This document shows positions 34,997 to 43,957 of a stretch of 64,000 nucleotides of DNA, one piece after another. The DNA comes from a virus. Positions within the stretch are counted from its first letter, which is position 1, and every line of letters begins with the position of its first letter. The stretch lies in IMG/VR virus record IMGVR_UViG_3300002143_000079, positions 1 through 64,000 of that record, one strand, 5' to 3'. Under the pieces are notes generated by a model that was not told the DNA's origin, did no database searches, and worked only from the letters and a program-made list of their open reading frames with translations. The translations under genes were made by a program, and so were the position numbers.

Positions 34997-36241
34997 TTAT
35001 CTTATGATTTTAAAAACACTACCATTATCAAATAATTGAATAGAACCGTCGTCTAACTCAGTTTTAATGAGTATTCGATAATATCTCTCCTGAGCCAATC
35101 CCGTCGTATCTAAATAGAAATAATTTCCATATTCATCACAACTCAATTTAGTATAATCATCAAAGTCAATAATGGTTTCGGAACTTTCATTGTCTTTAAT
35201 AGCGTAGAAACTTGATGTTGGTAGGTATTTTGGAGTTAAATAAGCAGTCTGTGCAGACACAAATCGTTTTAGTGGGTTTTGTTCACGTGCAGATACCGTA
35301 AATTTCACCTTAGCCCCACTCTTATATTCCTTTTTTATACCTTTTATGGAAACATTCACACCGAGACTTGCGGTTACTGGTGATAAACTGGCCGTTACAA
35401 AGGATGAGTCATCCCATTTAACGTCTAAATATGGAGAATAAATGGTATTCGTCTCACGACCGAAAAACTTGAGATTACTTGTCGCATCTTCATTCAATTC
35501 ATCGGAAGTGAGTAGTATAATTCCTTCGTTTGGAATACAACCACAAATCCACGCTTGGCAAATACGAGTAACATCAAGTTCTATATCTGAGGATTGGTAA
35601 CTGAAAGATTGACTGCATATGTAACTAGCCCCGGAAACGGCGGAACAAAAACTTTGACTTGGATCATTGGAACAGCTGACTGGTGCCGAGTAATACCAAG
35701 TTCCCCCTCCCCGAGCAAACACCGCAACCGACGCAGTATCCAAGTAATTTGCCCCGGATAAATTTGTATCTAAATCAATATTTGGATACCAAACACTTGA
35801 AGTATCTGGATATTCTCGATAAGACCAATTTACTCCTGTATTGCCACCACCCGCAGCAAAAATACCCGTTCCCATATCCCAACTTTGACTTATTGGGTAT
35901 GCATAGATTTTATAATCTACCCCAATTTCCTTCGACTCCACCGTTCGGAGATTGAGAATGAATTTTGGATTTACCACACTTCCATTAGCAATAGATTCAC
36001 TAATGGTGGTCAAATCGAACTTCAATATAGAACGTTTTATGAAGGTTTTATACTCCGTAACGTAACGGTTTAAAAGATAATCATAAGACCCCGATATATA
36101 CCCCGATAAAATACCCGTGAAATTCTCCAAACTACCAGTGAACCCGCATATTGAACCACTAAATGACCCCGATGCACTACCGGATACGTAATTGCTACTC
36201 GAAATACCGGAAAAATAATCAACTGTGAATGATAATGACAT
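34997..36241 (-). CDS. Virion protein with Gly-Ser repeats and DNRLRE-like domain
   Basis: 414 residues. Residues 10-55 are short repeats of the type SGSFSGSICGFTGS. Then comes a DNRLRE-like beta-sandwich (RSILKFDLTTIS, PKFILNLRT and YKIYAYPISQSWDMGTG), a fold known from cell-surface and polysaccharide-associated proteins. A C-terminal domain follows. Two shorter neighbours (36257-36905) share the Gly-Ser repeats. An adhesin or decorative tail role is inferred. Confidence 0.68.
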   Translation of the reverse strand: MSLSFTVDYFSGISSSNYVSGSASGSFSGSICGFTGSLENFTGILSGYISGSYDYLLNRYVTEYKTFIKRSILKFDLTTISESIANGSVVNPKFILNLRTVESKEIGVDYKIYAYPISQSWDMGTGIFAAGGGNTGVNWSYREYPDTSSVWYPNIDLDTNLSGANYLDTASVAVFARGGGTWYYSAPVSCSNDPSQSFCSAVSGASYICSQSFSYQSSDIELDVTRICQAWICGCIPNEGIILLTSDELNEDATSNLKFFGRETNTIYSPYLDVKWDDSSFVTASLSPVTASLGVNVSIKGIKKEYKSGAKVKFTVSAREQNPLKRFVSAQTAYLTPKYLPTSSFYAIKDNESSETIIDFDDYTKLSCDEYGNYFYLDTTGLAQERYYRILIKTELDDGSIQLFDNGSVFKIIR

Positions 36242-36246
36242 ATGTA

Positions 36247-36253
36247 ATAAATA
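36247..36253 (-). promoter_or_regulatory. TATTTAT element
   Basis: 5 nt before the ATG at 36241. Confidence 0.5.
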
Positions 36254-36256
36254 ATA

Positions 36257-36607
36257 TCAAGTAGACGAAACTATCAGAGTATTTTCAGAATCATCAATCA
36301 TTTGATTCTCAGAGTCGTCAACTAAGTCAAACTCAACCGCAACAATTTGGTCACATAATATAAATCCATTGACACTACCCGTTGCACAATCAATACTACC
36401 GGTGAAGGTTCCGGTGAAATTATCCATACGAGAAGATACCAATTGGTTTGAATCCGATGTTCTTGCCACCGACGCGGTAATATAACCTATAATTAATTTG
36501 TTTATAGCACCGACTTCAATATATGGATCCAACGCAAAATTTTTCTCAACGTAATCGGGATAGTTCATTACGTAAGTATCTTTTTGACAATATATAAAAT
36601 GATGCAT
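36257..36607 (-). CDS. Small virion protein with Gly-Ser repeat, paralogue of next gene
   Basis: 116 residues beginning MHHFIYCQKDTYVMNYPDY, with a short FTGTFTGSIDC repeat near residue 70 and an acidic C-terminus. It aligns with the 97-aa gene at 36612 over the N-terminal MHxFIxxxxDTxxxNxPDYxxKNFxxD and the central repeat, so the two are paralogues. The pattern resembles the first strand of DNRLRE domains. It probably decorates the baseplate or tail. Confidence 0.62.
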   Translation of the reverse strand: MHHFIYCQKDTYVMNYPDYVEKNFALDPYIEVGAINKLIIGYITASVARTSDSNQLVSSRMDNFTGTFTGSIDCATGSVNGFILCDQIVAVEFDLVDDSENQMIDDSENTLIVSST

Positions 36608-36611
36608 ATGA

Positions 36612-36905
36612 TTAACAACTTCCCGTATCTGGTTCTATCCACATACCACTACCTGAAATAAATGCCGACCCACTTGTTATATCTCCCGAACCAGTCAGGG
36701 AACCCGAAAAATACCCACTGAAAGATAAAACTTGTAAATTCAACCTATCTCTCGAAATTTCACTTGAACCAGTTACAACAAACGTAACAACATTACGAGT
36801 AAACGCATTTATTTCCAAAATTTCATCTCGTCCGAAATTTTTCAAATAATAATCCGGGTCATTACAAATGAATGTGTCGGATGATGGAAATATGAATTTA
36901 TGCAT
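36612..36905 (-). CDS. Small virion protein with Gly-Ser repeat
   Basis: 97 residues: MHKFIFPSSDTFICNDPDYY opening, then a Gly-Ser repeat region (FSGYFSGSLTGSGD) that fills the second half. It lies 1 nt after the gp6-like gene and 4 nt before its paralogue, so the trio is one operon with the DNRLRE-like protein. It may be a short spike- or helix-like decoration. Confidence 0.62.
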   Translation of the reverse strand: MHKFIFPSSDTFICNDPDYYLKNFGRDEILEINAFTRNVVTFVVTGSSEISRDRLNLQVLSFSGYFSGSLTGSGDITSGSAFISGSGMWIEPDTGSC

Positions 36906-36906
36906 A

Positions 36907-38871
36907 TTACAATACTTTACCTCTAATATCGACGTCTGGATATTTTACTTCAAAAATAGTTGGGTCGATTGGTGGGTATATAATTTTATTCTTTGTTGCG
37001 GATGGTAAATCATATTCATAAATTGAATAATTATCCCCAGCCAAATTCTCGATTTCCAGATGAGCAACTGATTGAACTCCTTCAATTTTAGCAATTTCTA
37101 ATTCCAATTGACCGATGTTAATTGGTTGTGAAAATTGCCATGATTCGGAATTGAAAAAGTTTTTAATGGAGTCTATACACTCCGTCAATACTTCTTTTTT
37201 GTTGTAAGTGGAATACGTCAAAATTGTAAAATCGACACCGATGTTAACGACGAATCCATCAATGATATTTATTCTATCTGACATCATTCGGTATTTCGAT
37301 AGATAATTCCGTAAATTGTGTGCAAGTGCTTCGTTAACCGGAGTTAAATTGCCATTATCGTCGTATGCAAGAACATAGAGATTTATACCCAATGGATTTA
37401 CGCCTTCCAAATTTACTTTACGATAGTCTTTATTTTTTTCATCAACAACGATGTTGTTGTTTTCATCAATTAATCCTTGAATATACGTCGTATTGTTGGT
37501 ATATAAATCATTTTCCGTTATCACATGGACTTTAGATACCTTACCAAATTCCGCTGGCATACTCAATGTTCTCGCAATATAATCTTCTTTAGTCACCATT
37601 CTATTTTGTGTCGCAAAGTTTGAAATTGCATTTTGTTTGATTTCCAAAATACTTTCTTCACCCGCACCACCGGTAGCTGATGTGGAGTTTTCAACACGTA
37701 AACTATTTTTGATGGTATTTACCAAATTTAATTCGGATGGTAAATATTCTTCAACCTCATCGAAAGCAACTTTACTGATAGTGGTAATATCCCCAACGTT
37801 TGCGTTTGATTCTACTCCCCCACCAATAATATATTTGACCGTTAGAGTTGTATTGAATGGTGATAATCCATAAGAATTAGAATTGACGAATGCGGTTGGA
37901 TCCAACGTCAAATTATATTTACTGATATTGGCAAATCCTACACCCAACAACTCTGAATTAGGTATTAAAATTTCCTCTTCCAAACTATCCGTAGATGGTC
38001 CAAATTGTATATACGTTTTGTTATTTTCGTCTACATCAATAGTATAACGTCGATTGGTTCGCAAGTATTTCAATATGTTAGGTACGGATGAACGATATTG
38101 AGAAAATGTTTCAAAATTTAATTGGTTGTTTTCAACCGGCAACTCCACTAAATCTTGGGCAAGATAATCAACCTGATACCAATTGTTGTTATCCGCGTCA
38201 ATTATGCTAATCACCTTAATAACATTCGTTTCAGCCAATTCCACTCGAAGATTTGGGTTTTGACTGGTAACATTGAATTCCCGTGTAATAATTTTACCGG
38301 AATAAGCTTTGGTGGATTTTCTTAAAAGATAAAACTCCGGTTCTCCTACATCGTTTCGTGAGAACACTTCGTCGGTTCGGGGTGACGTTACACTGTCAAT
38401 GGAAAAATCAAGAGTTTCTGTGGTTATAAACGCAGCTCTATTTGAGGATAATACTTCCATACCCTCCCTCACTCGCATAGCATATCTCGTATCTGGTTCG
38501 AATGTGCCGTCGGATAATCGTTTTGATGGAACTATGATATACGCATCTAAAGTTGTTATCGCGGGTTTAGTAGGTTTGGAGATGTATCCTAAATACTTAG
38601 CCAGTTGAATAACATTCTTACGTTCTTCTGCAAAATTAATCAATCCTTCTTTGTATTGATAATCAATGTAAAAAGATAAAACATCACCAACATACGCAGC
38701 CATGTCGATAAACATTGTGCCCGGTGCTGCATCACTAAAATCTTTGTAACTTCTTGGATAGTATTGTTTAGAGAACTCAATCAATCCTTGTTTCAATTGA
38801 CCAAAATCTCGTCCAAGATATTTTACCTCTCTTGATTGAGGTTTAAAATTTTTATCTAATACGGTTGCCAT
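36907..38871 (-). CDS. 6: Baseplate wedge protein, gp6-like
   Basis: A 654-residue protein with the strongly conserved gp6 / baseplate-J N-terminus: KYLGRDFGQLKQGLIEFSKQ, then DFSDAAPGTMFIDMAAYVGD and LSFYIDYQYKE. The middle contains TRYAMRVREGMEV, and the C-terminal region has NFFNSESWQFSQPINIGQL, typical of gpJ-type wedge subunits. In T4, gp6 dimers link wedges into the baseplate ring. It is next to the gp25-like gene, as in many contractile tails. Confidence 0.9.
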   Translation of the reverse strand: MATVLDKNFKPQSREVKYLGRDFGQLKQGLIEFSKQYYPRSYKDFSDAAPGTMFIDMAAYVGDVLSFYIDYQYKEGLINFAEERKNVIQLAKYLGYISKPTKPAITTLDAYIIVPSKRLSDGTFEPDTRYAMRVREGMEVLSSNRAAFITTETLDFSIDSVTSPRTDEVFSRNDVGEPEFYLLRKSTKAYSGKIITREFNVTSQNPNLRVELAETNVIKVISIIDADNNNWYQVDYLAQDLVELPVENNQLNFETFSQYRSSVPNILKYLRTNRRYTIDVDENNKTYIQFGPSTDSLEEEILIPNSELLGVGFANISKYNLTLDPTAFVNSNSYGLSPFNTTLTVKYIIGGGVESNANVGDITTISKVAFDEVEEYLPSELNLVNTIKNSLRVENSTSATGGAGEESILEIKQNAISNFATQNRMVTKEDYIARTLSMPAEFGKVSKVHVITENDLYTNNTTYIQGLIDENNNIVVDEKNKDYRKVNLEGVNPLGINLYVLAYDDNGNLTPVNEALAHNLRNYLSKYRMMSDRINIIDGFVVNIGVDFTILTYSTYNKKEVLTECIDSIKNFFNSESWQFSQPINIGQLELEIAKIEGVQSVAHLEIENLAGDNYSIYEYDLPSATKNKIIYPPIDPTIFEVKYPDVDIRGKVL

Positions 38872-38873
38872 AA

Positions 38874-39293
38874 TTATATATTGACACTTTGTAAGTCAAA
38901 TGTTACCGAATCTTCAGTTTTCGTCTGTTTGATAGTAAACGACACAGATATTCTCAGTTTATAATTATCATCTCCTACGGGGTTTTCAACATTAATAATG
39001 TCAATTTCATCAATACTTACCTCTGGAATCCAATATGAGATTTCTTCAAAAAGGATATTTTTAGCAATTTCGTTCAAATTATCCGTTTTTTGTTCAAAAA
39101 CCAGCTCATACAACTTTGTTCCAAATTCCGGTGACATTCGGCGTTCACCCTTCTTGGTCTTTAAAAAATTCATGAGATTTTGTTTCACTTGATTGTTTGT
39201 ATCAAATGTTTGCTGAAAATACCCACCAGTTCCCCTTATAAAAGGAACTTCTAACCCAATAGGTGCATATGATGCTGATGTTCGGGTGGCCAT
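38874..39293 (-). CDS. 25: Baseplate wedge protein, gp25-like
   Basis: 139 residues of the gp25/lysozyme-like fold: KQNLMNFLKTKKGERRMSPE, then FGTKLYELVFEQKTD, the central gp25 signature, followed by IPEVSIDEID. It nucleates sheath assembly on the baseplate by contacting gp6 and gp53-type partners. It lies 2 nt before gp6, consistent with co-translation and joint assembly. Confidence 0.9.
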   Translation of the reverse strand: MATRTSASYAPIGLEVPFIRGTGGYFQQTFDTNNQVKQNLMNFLKTKKGERRMSPEFGTKLYELVFEQKTDNLNEIAKNILFEEISYWIPEVSIDEIDIINVENPVGDDNYKLRISVSFTIKQTKTEDSVTFDLQSVNI

Positions 39294-39295
39294 TA

Positions 39296-39712
39296 TTATC
39301 TCTTTTGTTTAGCTATTTTATCGGCAGCCTGTAATACCGAAGCATAATTCTTCGTAAAGACCCCAGACAACGAATCAGGCACCGCCTCTGGTGAGTCTAA
39401 TACCGAGGGGGCACTCTGTTGAGACGCCATCATCGAATTACTATCGTCATTGGGGATTTTAACGGTGGTTTCGTTTAAAATCTGATTTAGGATAGGGTTC
39501 GTTGAAAAGGTTTTAGGAGCCACAACTGGTGCTGGTCTGGAATCGGTGATTCTTTTAGACGAGTCAACCACATTTTTTAATATTTTGGTGGTATTTTCAA
39601 CAACTGGTTGTTTTTGGTTCTTGAAATATTCATCCAAAATTGCAGGTAATGCGGTTTTTAACTCCGTATTAACGATTTCACGAATTAGTTTTTTAAATTG
39701 ATCTGCATTCAT
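39296..39712 (-). CDS. Unknown baseplate-cluster protein, 138 aa
   Basis: N-terminal amphipathic helix (QFKKLIREIVNTELKTALPA), a long polar, Pro/Ser-rich disordered centre, and a short C-terminal helix. The opening resembles the left-edge gene and the 8389-9021 gene, so this helix may be a shared targeting or assembly signal. It sits between gp25- and gp5-like genes with 2- and 12-nt gaps. No family recognised. Confidence 0.6.
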   Translation of the reverse strand: MNADQFKKLIREIVNTELKTALPAILDEYFKNQKQPVVENTTKILKNVVDSSKRITDSRPAPVVAPKTFSTNPILNQILNETTVKIPNDDSNSMMASQQSAPSVLDSPEAVPDSLSGVFTKNYASVLQAADKIAKQKR

Positions 39713-39724
39713 AACGTATATATA

Positions 39725-41350
39725 TTAAAATTTTCTCGGACTTTCTCTTCTATTTGAGGCTGGCCATCCACCGGGAACACCCGTTCCAGAGAATGTGTTT
39801 ATTTTAGTTGATGGAACACCATCTACAATTTCTCCACCATCTCCACCCGGAGCATAACCCCCACCCGTCAAAAATACTCGACGACTCATAATGGTATGAA
39901 TCTTATCACGTAAACTACGTAATTGTCTGATTTGCACCGGAACTTGGGTATTTTTAGGAGTCGGAACACCCACATCTTCATGGGTGTGTTCGTGCCAGTG
40001 GGTATGTTCCTCCAACCATAAACATAAGTCGTATAACCAATCAGCTAAAGTCTGACCCAATACCGCTGGTTCGTTTGTATTATTATGTTCTCCCAAATAT
40101 ATAGCTGGTGAGTTAAACACCGTCTTGGTATTTGTGGTAAAAACTATTTGATTATGGGCATCGACAGTATATTCACTATCAGTTGTTACCATATAACGTT
40201 TCTTCGAAAAATGTAACGTCTCCCCAAACCTAGACGCAAAAATTAATCTATCACTATGTATTACAATTTGATCCCCACTCAATTCGGGCATTTTAAACGT
40301 GGTTGCGTTTGGTGGATTAAATTTGACCTGTTCCTCACCAGAATTTGTTGAAAAGTATTTTTTGTAACACGTTGTTTTAAATCTTGATACCGTCAATCCA
40401 CTTGTTATGTGAATAGAACTACCATCGTTGTTTATATCTTCAATTAAATATCCACCAACATTCTTCTCATTTGGTGAAGAGTTAACATCATCTATCTTAT
40501 TTAAGAGTGGATGTAATTGTTGTGTATTATCTTTCGCAATAGGTCTTTGTCTATTACGAATCAAAATCATGGGATTGCCACCACCAACCTCTTCCTTGTC
40601 ACTTTTATAGTTGTCGTAAACCCCTTTATCATTTTTACGATTATCGTCGTAGGCCCCCATTCTTATACTTTGACCAAACCGACTTTCAAAAATTGAATCT
40701 CCCTCATAATGTTTGAGATTTCGAATTTTATCATTAAACCAGAAGTAATTTCCCAAAATACCACGGAACCCCGAATAGAATCTATCATTCGTTGAATCGA
40801 GTCGAGATTCTGGCCCACGTAATTCAACAACCGTTGTGGAACCGGAATAACTCCGATTGGATATTTTCTTACCATATGTCTGTTCGTATCTAAAATCGGC
40901 GGAGGTATTGTTGTTATTTTTGGTGTTGATTTTGTTTGTATAGTAAAATTTATCCAAGATATAAACTACATTAACCACTTCATTTAATACTGGATATGTT
41001 GTAAAACTACTATCAATTGGAATTGCCCAAATCAAATTTTCCTTCTCAACCTTTTGTTGTGTATAACATAGTCTCACTAACACAGTTCCAATTGGATAAT
41101 AACTTTTATCCGAAGAACTTGCTGGAAGATTATTGTAATTTTTAGGATATTCCGATGGAATGGTAATGTTTCCCATTTCCCCATTTGCAAACAGAGGATG
41201 TTTGTCGTCGAGAATGATGTCCAAAACAACCCCCGGTTCGAACTGCGGCATGTTTTCACCCACTTGGAGATATTTGACATCTCTAAAAGTGGATAATTTG
41301 TTTACATCATCGGTTGAATTATTTAATATTGTTCGACCAGATGAATTCAT
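39725..41350 (-). CDS. Baseplate hub / spike protein, gp5-like
   Basis: 541 residues. After an OB-fold-like N-terminal region come ESRFGQSIRMGAYDD and GDQIVIHSDRLIFASRFGE, where repeated strands of the kind leading into a spike beta-helix are seen (FTTNTKTVFNSPAIYLGEH). A His-rich segment (HTHWHEHTHED) near residue 455 resembles metal-binding sites of spike proteins. A Gly-rich tail ends the protein. No lysozyme domain is evident, unlike T4 gp5. The assignment rests on these segments and on its place beside gp25 and gp6. Confidence 0.72.
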   Translation of the reverse strand: MNSSGRTILNNSTDDVNKLSTFRDVKYLQVGENMPQFEPGVVLDIILDDKHPLFANGEMGNITIPSEYPKNYNNLPASSSDKSYYPIGTVLVRLCYTQQKVEKENLIWAIPIDSSFTTYPVLNEVVNVVYILDKFYYTNKINTKNNNNTSADFRYEQTYGKKISNRSYSGSTTVVELRGPESRLDSTNDRFYSGFRGILGNYFWFNDKIRNLKHYEGDSIFESRFGQSIRMGAYDDNRKNDKGVYDNYKSDKEEVGGGNPMILIRNRQRPIAKDNTQQLHPLLNKIDDVNSSPNEKNVGGYLIEDINNDGSSIHITSGLTVSRFKTTCYKKYFSTNSGEEQVKFNPPNATTFKMPELSGDQIVIHSDRLIFASRFGETLHFSKKRYMVTTDSEYTVDAHNQIVFTTNTKTVFNSPAIYLGEHNNTNEPAVLGQTLADWLYDLCLWLEEHTHWHEHTHEDVGVPTPKNTQVPVQIRQLRSLRDKIHTIMSRRVFLTGGGYAPGGDGGEIVDGVPSTKINTFSGTGVPGGWPASNRRESPRKF

Positions 41351-41727
41351 GATTTGATTTCCTTAACTTTTACTAACTCGGTGGAATTTTTTTGAACATC
41401 CTGCATCGCATCCAACAACTGTTTACGTTCCTCGTCAGTTATGGCAAATGATTGGTCACCATCTCCACCCTCATTTTGTTTGGATAAAATACGTTGTATA
41501 ACCGCAGCTAATTTTACAAGTTGTTCATCGTTTTTAATTCCAGTGTCGAGATAATCACGAATAAGTGGCACGATAACCATTGCGTCGTTCACACTTTTAA
41601 TCAACGGACGGAGTTCACTGATTAAAATATCAATTTGGTCCTTCTTTTCATTCTGATTAACTACAATTTCTTTACAGAGTGATGAGAACGACTTACCTTT
41701 ATATATTTCAAATTCGATAGTTTCCAT
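41347..41727 (-). CDS. Unknown protein, 126 aa
   Basis: A helical, acidic protein (QIDILISELRPLIKSVNDAM) whose stop overlaps the hub-protein start by 4 nt (ATGA), so the two are probably translated together. A TATTTAT element 4 nt before the ATG marks it as the first gene of the baseplate operon. A chaperone-like role for the hub is possible but not shown. Confidence 0.65.
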   Translation of the reverse strand: METIEFEIYKGKSFSSLCKEIVVNQNEKKDQIDILISELRPLIKSVNDAMVIVPLIRDYLDTGIKNDEQLVKLAAVIQRILSKQNEGGDGDQSFAITDEERKQLLDAMQDVQKNSTELVKVKEIKS

Positions 41728-41731
41728 AACA

Positions 41732-41738
41732 ATAAATA
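41732..41738 (-). promoter_or_regulatory. TATTTAT element heading the baseplate operon
   Basis: 4 nt before the ATG at 41727. Confidence 0.5.
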
Positions 41739-42485
41739 TCAGATTGACCGCCTTTTACGATTTTTCCACAAATTCTTCCGATGTGACTCCGATTTGGCAA
41801 CACCTTTGGTTTTTTGACGAATTTTTTCACGTCGTTCATTTTCTATTTCTTCTAAGGAAACCTTACCAAGTGTCCAACCTTTTATAGAAAGTCTTTTACC
41901 ATTTAAAAACAAATTTAACCCACCACTATCAACTTTGTATTTTTTTCTAAAATCATATGGTGTAAGAGTTTCGACTATTCCCATTGATTCGTTGTAAAAG
42001 GCATATTTTGTTTTAATGTAACGTGCATTATTAATTCCTGTATGAGCGATACGATTTTTCTCTTTTTGTTTTTTTGTCTTCGGTTTACCATACATATAGG
42101 ATTTTTCACCCCTATTTGCCAAACTTTGTTTTATACGTGTTTCCAGACGTCTTTCGGAAACCCCCGACCAACTTTTCAAATAATTGCACAAATTTTCCAT
42201 ACCGTAGAAATCTATAAATGCGGATTCTAATGATAACGCCTCTATTTCCACGACGTTCTCAATCAACTTTTCATACTTTGGAGACAAACCTTTTTTAACT
42301 AGGTCATAAATCTTATTAAACAACTTATAGTTTGTCTTGTTAGGAACTTTTCCCAACCTCACATCTTTTTCATGTTTATACATTCTATTACCACACCCCT
42401 TACCGACGTAAAATACTTCGTCTGTAAGGGGATGTGACAATTGATAGGTGTAATATTTATTAACTAAGGGAACCGTTTTCGACAT
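41739..42485 (-). CDS. GIY-YIG family homing endonuclease
   Basis: 248 residues. The catalytic domain is a GIY-YIG variant: YYTYQLSHP, then FYVGKGCGNR with the conserved Gly and Arg, and a Glu in the helix SLESAFIDFYG. GEKSYMYGKPKTKKQKE matches a NUMOD-type DNA-binding motif, and the tail is very basic (KNLWKNRKRRS). The gene is inserted between the sigma-factor and baseplate genes; its start overlaps the last 26 nt of the sigma-factor gene. Confidence 0.8.
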   Translation of the reverse strand: MSKTVPLVNKYYTYQLSHPLTDEVFYVGKGCGNRMYKHEKDVRLGKVPNKTNYKLFNKIYDLVKKGLSPKYEKLIENVVEIEALSLESAFIDFYGMENLCNYLKSWSGVSERRLETRIKQSLANRGEKSYMYGKPKTKKQKEKNRIAHTGINNARYIKTKYAFYNESMGIVETLTPYDFRKKYKVDSGGLNLFLNGKRLSIKGWTLGKVSLEEIENERREKIRQKTKGVAKSESHRKNLWKNRKRRSI

Positions 42486-43356
42486 AGAGCTTAGTAATCT
42501 TATTCTGATACTCTTTCATCTTATTTATCACTTTTGTAATCTGCTGCGTTTTGCACGAAGAAATTTCACGGATATAAAGATATAATGCCTTCTTATTGAA
42601 GTGGTCTATTCGATCACTATTACGGAATAACTCGACGACTGCCTCAGCAATTTTCAAATCTTTCTTCTTGGTGAATATCTCGGTGAGATTTCTATCCCAA
42701 TAATCCACCATCATTGTGATGAATTGTTTAGTTTCCATTTCTTTGTGATGTGTATCCTCAGATTGTAATCTAACGGTGTTCGCTTCATTCTCTTCACTGA
42801 TATCAACTTGTTGGTTATATCGTTTGTAATTGGAATTGTTATTGAATATCAGGTAGTTCTTCGCAATGATACTGAAATATGAAAATGCCTTACCTTTACC
42901 TTCTTCATATTTATGAATGTTAGCCACCAAATGTGAAAGCGTTTCTTTTTGTACTTCCAATGGACCTACATCGAAGTAACTGAATTTGAATGTGTTAAAG
43001 ATATTCTCCACCAACTTTTCAAATGCAAACTTTATCTTGGTGTTGAAGATTTCATTGCGTTTATCAATATCTTCTTCTTTATTATACAATACAATGGAGT
43101 CTTCCGTATCTTTGGTAAAATACATTTTTTCAAAGGACGGTTTACGAACCTTCTTCACTGGAACCTCAACTACTGGTGTAGGTGTGGGCACCGGCGTTAC
43201 TTTCGGTTTTTCTTCACAAACATCGACTATCTGAACCCTATTTACATTTTTAATTTTAGCCGATTTGAATGTCTTTTTAGAAGTAACCTTATTCCTAGAG
43301 CCGGGTTTATTCTTGACTGTTTTCTTTGTTTTTGTTTTTTGAATCATCGTCGTCAT
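42460..43356 (-). CDS. 55: Late-transcription sigma factor, gp55-like
   Basis: 298 residues. The region HKYEEGKGKAFSYFSIIAKN, followed by YLIFNNNSNYKR, is the conserved sigma region-2 core of T4 gp55 relatives. The N-terminal 80 residues are a Lys-rich then Pro/Val-rich extension not found in T4 gp55. gp55 directs host RNA polymerase to late promoters; here the candidate site is the TATTTAT element found before many virion genes. The start overlaps the preceding membrane-protein gene by 50 nt; the fourth codon is also ATG and may be the real start. Confidence 0.8.
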   Translation of the reverse strand: MTTMIQKTKTKKTVKNKPGSRNKVTSKKTFKSAKIKNVNRVQIVDVCEEKPKVTPVPTPTPVVEVPVKKVRKPSFEKMYFTKDTEDSIVLYNKEEDIDKRNEIFNTKIKFAFEKLVENIFNTFKFSYFDVGPLEVQKETLSHLVANIHKYEEGKGKAFSYFSIIAKNYLIFNNNSNYKRYNQQVDISEENEANTVRLQSEDTHHKEMETKQFITMMVDYWDRNLTEIFTKKKDLKIAEAVVELFRNSDRIDHFNKKALYLYIREISSCKTQQITKVINKMKEYQNKITKLYVENGSLS

Positions 43357-43609
43357 AGGTTTTTTCTTTTAAATCGTTTATTATATCAACCATGTTAGAA
43401 AAAACAAACCCAACTTCATCATCCTTTTCAAACATTTCCCGGTCGTCAATAAATTTCAGTTTAGCGTAGGTATCTTGAACCATCTCTTTGAAATCCAAAA
43501 TCCAGACTTCGTATATTTTTACTTTCGTAAGACTTACGTTTAACGCTTTATAAAGAAAAATATTGATTGCCACCGACACCACTAATAAAATTGAAACTAT
43601 AATTATCAT
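43307..43609 (-). CDS. Small membrane-anchored protein
   Basis: 100 residues with a single N-terminal transmembrane helix (IIIVSILLVVSVAINIFLY) and a charged cytoplasmic part ending in an Asp/Lys/Asn run. No Shine-Dalgarno sequence is present; the ATG lies 2 nt after the preceding small gene's stop. It shares 50 nt with the gp55-like gene in another frame. Function unknown. Confidence 0.65.
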   Translation of the reverse strand: MIIIVSILLVVSVAINIFLYKALNVSLTKVKIYEVWILDFKEMVQDTYAKLKFIDDREMFEKDDEVGFVFSNMVDIINDLKEKTYDDDDSKNKNKENSQE

Positions 43610-43611
43610 AT

Positions 43612-43752
43612 TTAATAAGAACTTTCATCATCGTCTGTATCCTCGACATATTCTTCGAGATATTCTATCGCCTCATAAACCAAATCCCAATCTGATCGAG
43701 TTGTTGATTTTCTTAACATTTTTAATACTGCGTTTATATTGTTTTCGTCCAT
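43612..43752 (-). CDS. Small acidic protein, 46 aa
   Basis: MDENNINAVLKMLRKSTTRS opens the frame, followed by DWDLVYEAIEYLEEYVED and an acidic tail. The helical composition and the tight fit (2-nt gap to the next ATG) support a real gene despite its size. A near-match to the late element (GTTTATG) lies 3 nt before the ATG. It precedes a membrane-protein gene and the sigma factor. No family recognised. Confidence 0.6.
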   Translation of the reverse strand: MDENNINAVLKMLRKSTTRSDWDLVYEAIEYLEEYVEDTDDDESSY

Positions 43753-43791
43753 AACATAAACTACATAGTAACCAATATTCAAAAAATCAAA

Positions 43792-43957
43792 TTAATTTCG
43801 AAAAAGTCTCGCAAACTTCGTGTGTTTGGCCAGTTTTTTCTTTTTATCGACATTTTTTACTACATTTGATGATATTAATTCCGTGTTTGTTTCATCTGTC
43901 ACGACACTATCATTCAAATTACTAATGTCAAGGGTATTTATGATAATTTTTTTTTTT
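43792..43957 (-). other. Out-of-frame C-terminal extension of the membrane protein
   Basis: After a run of eleven A (minus strand, 43947-43957) the membrane-protein frame stops within eight codons. A shift of one base continues for about 50 codons (IIINTLDISNLNDSVVTDE, ending KHTKFARLFRN). The basic end looks like authentic protein. Either the homopolymer count is wrong, or the run supports frameshifting, or the gene is decaying. Confidence 0.45.
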
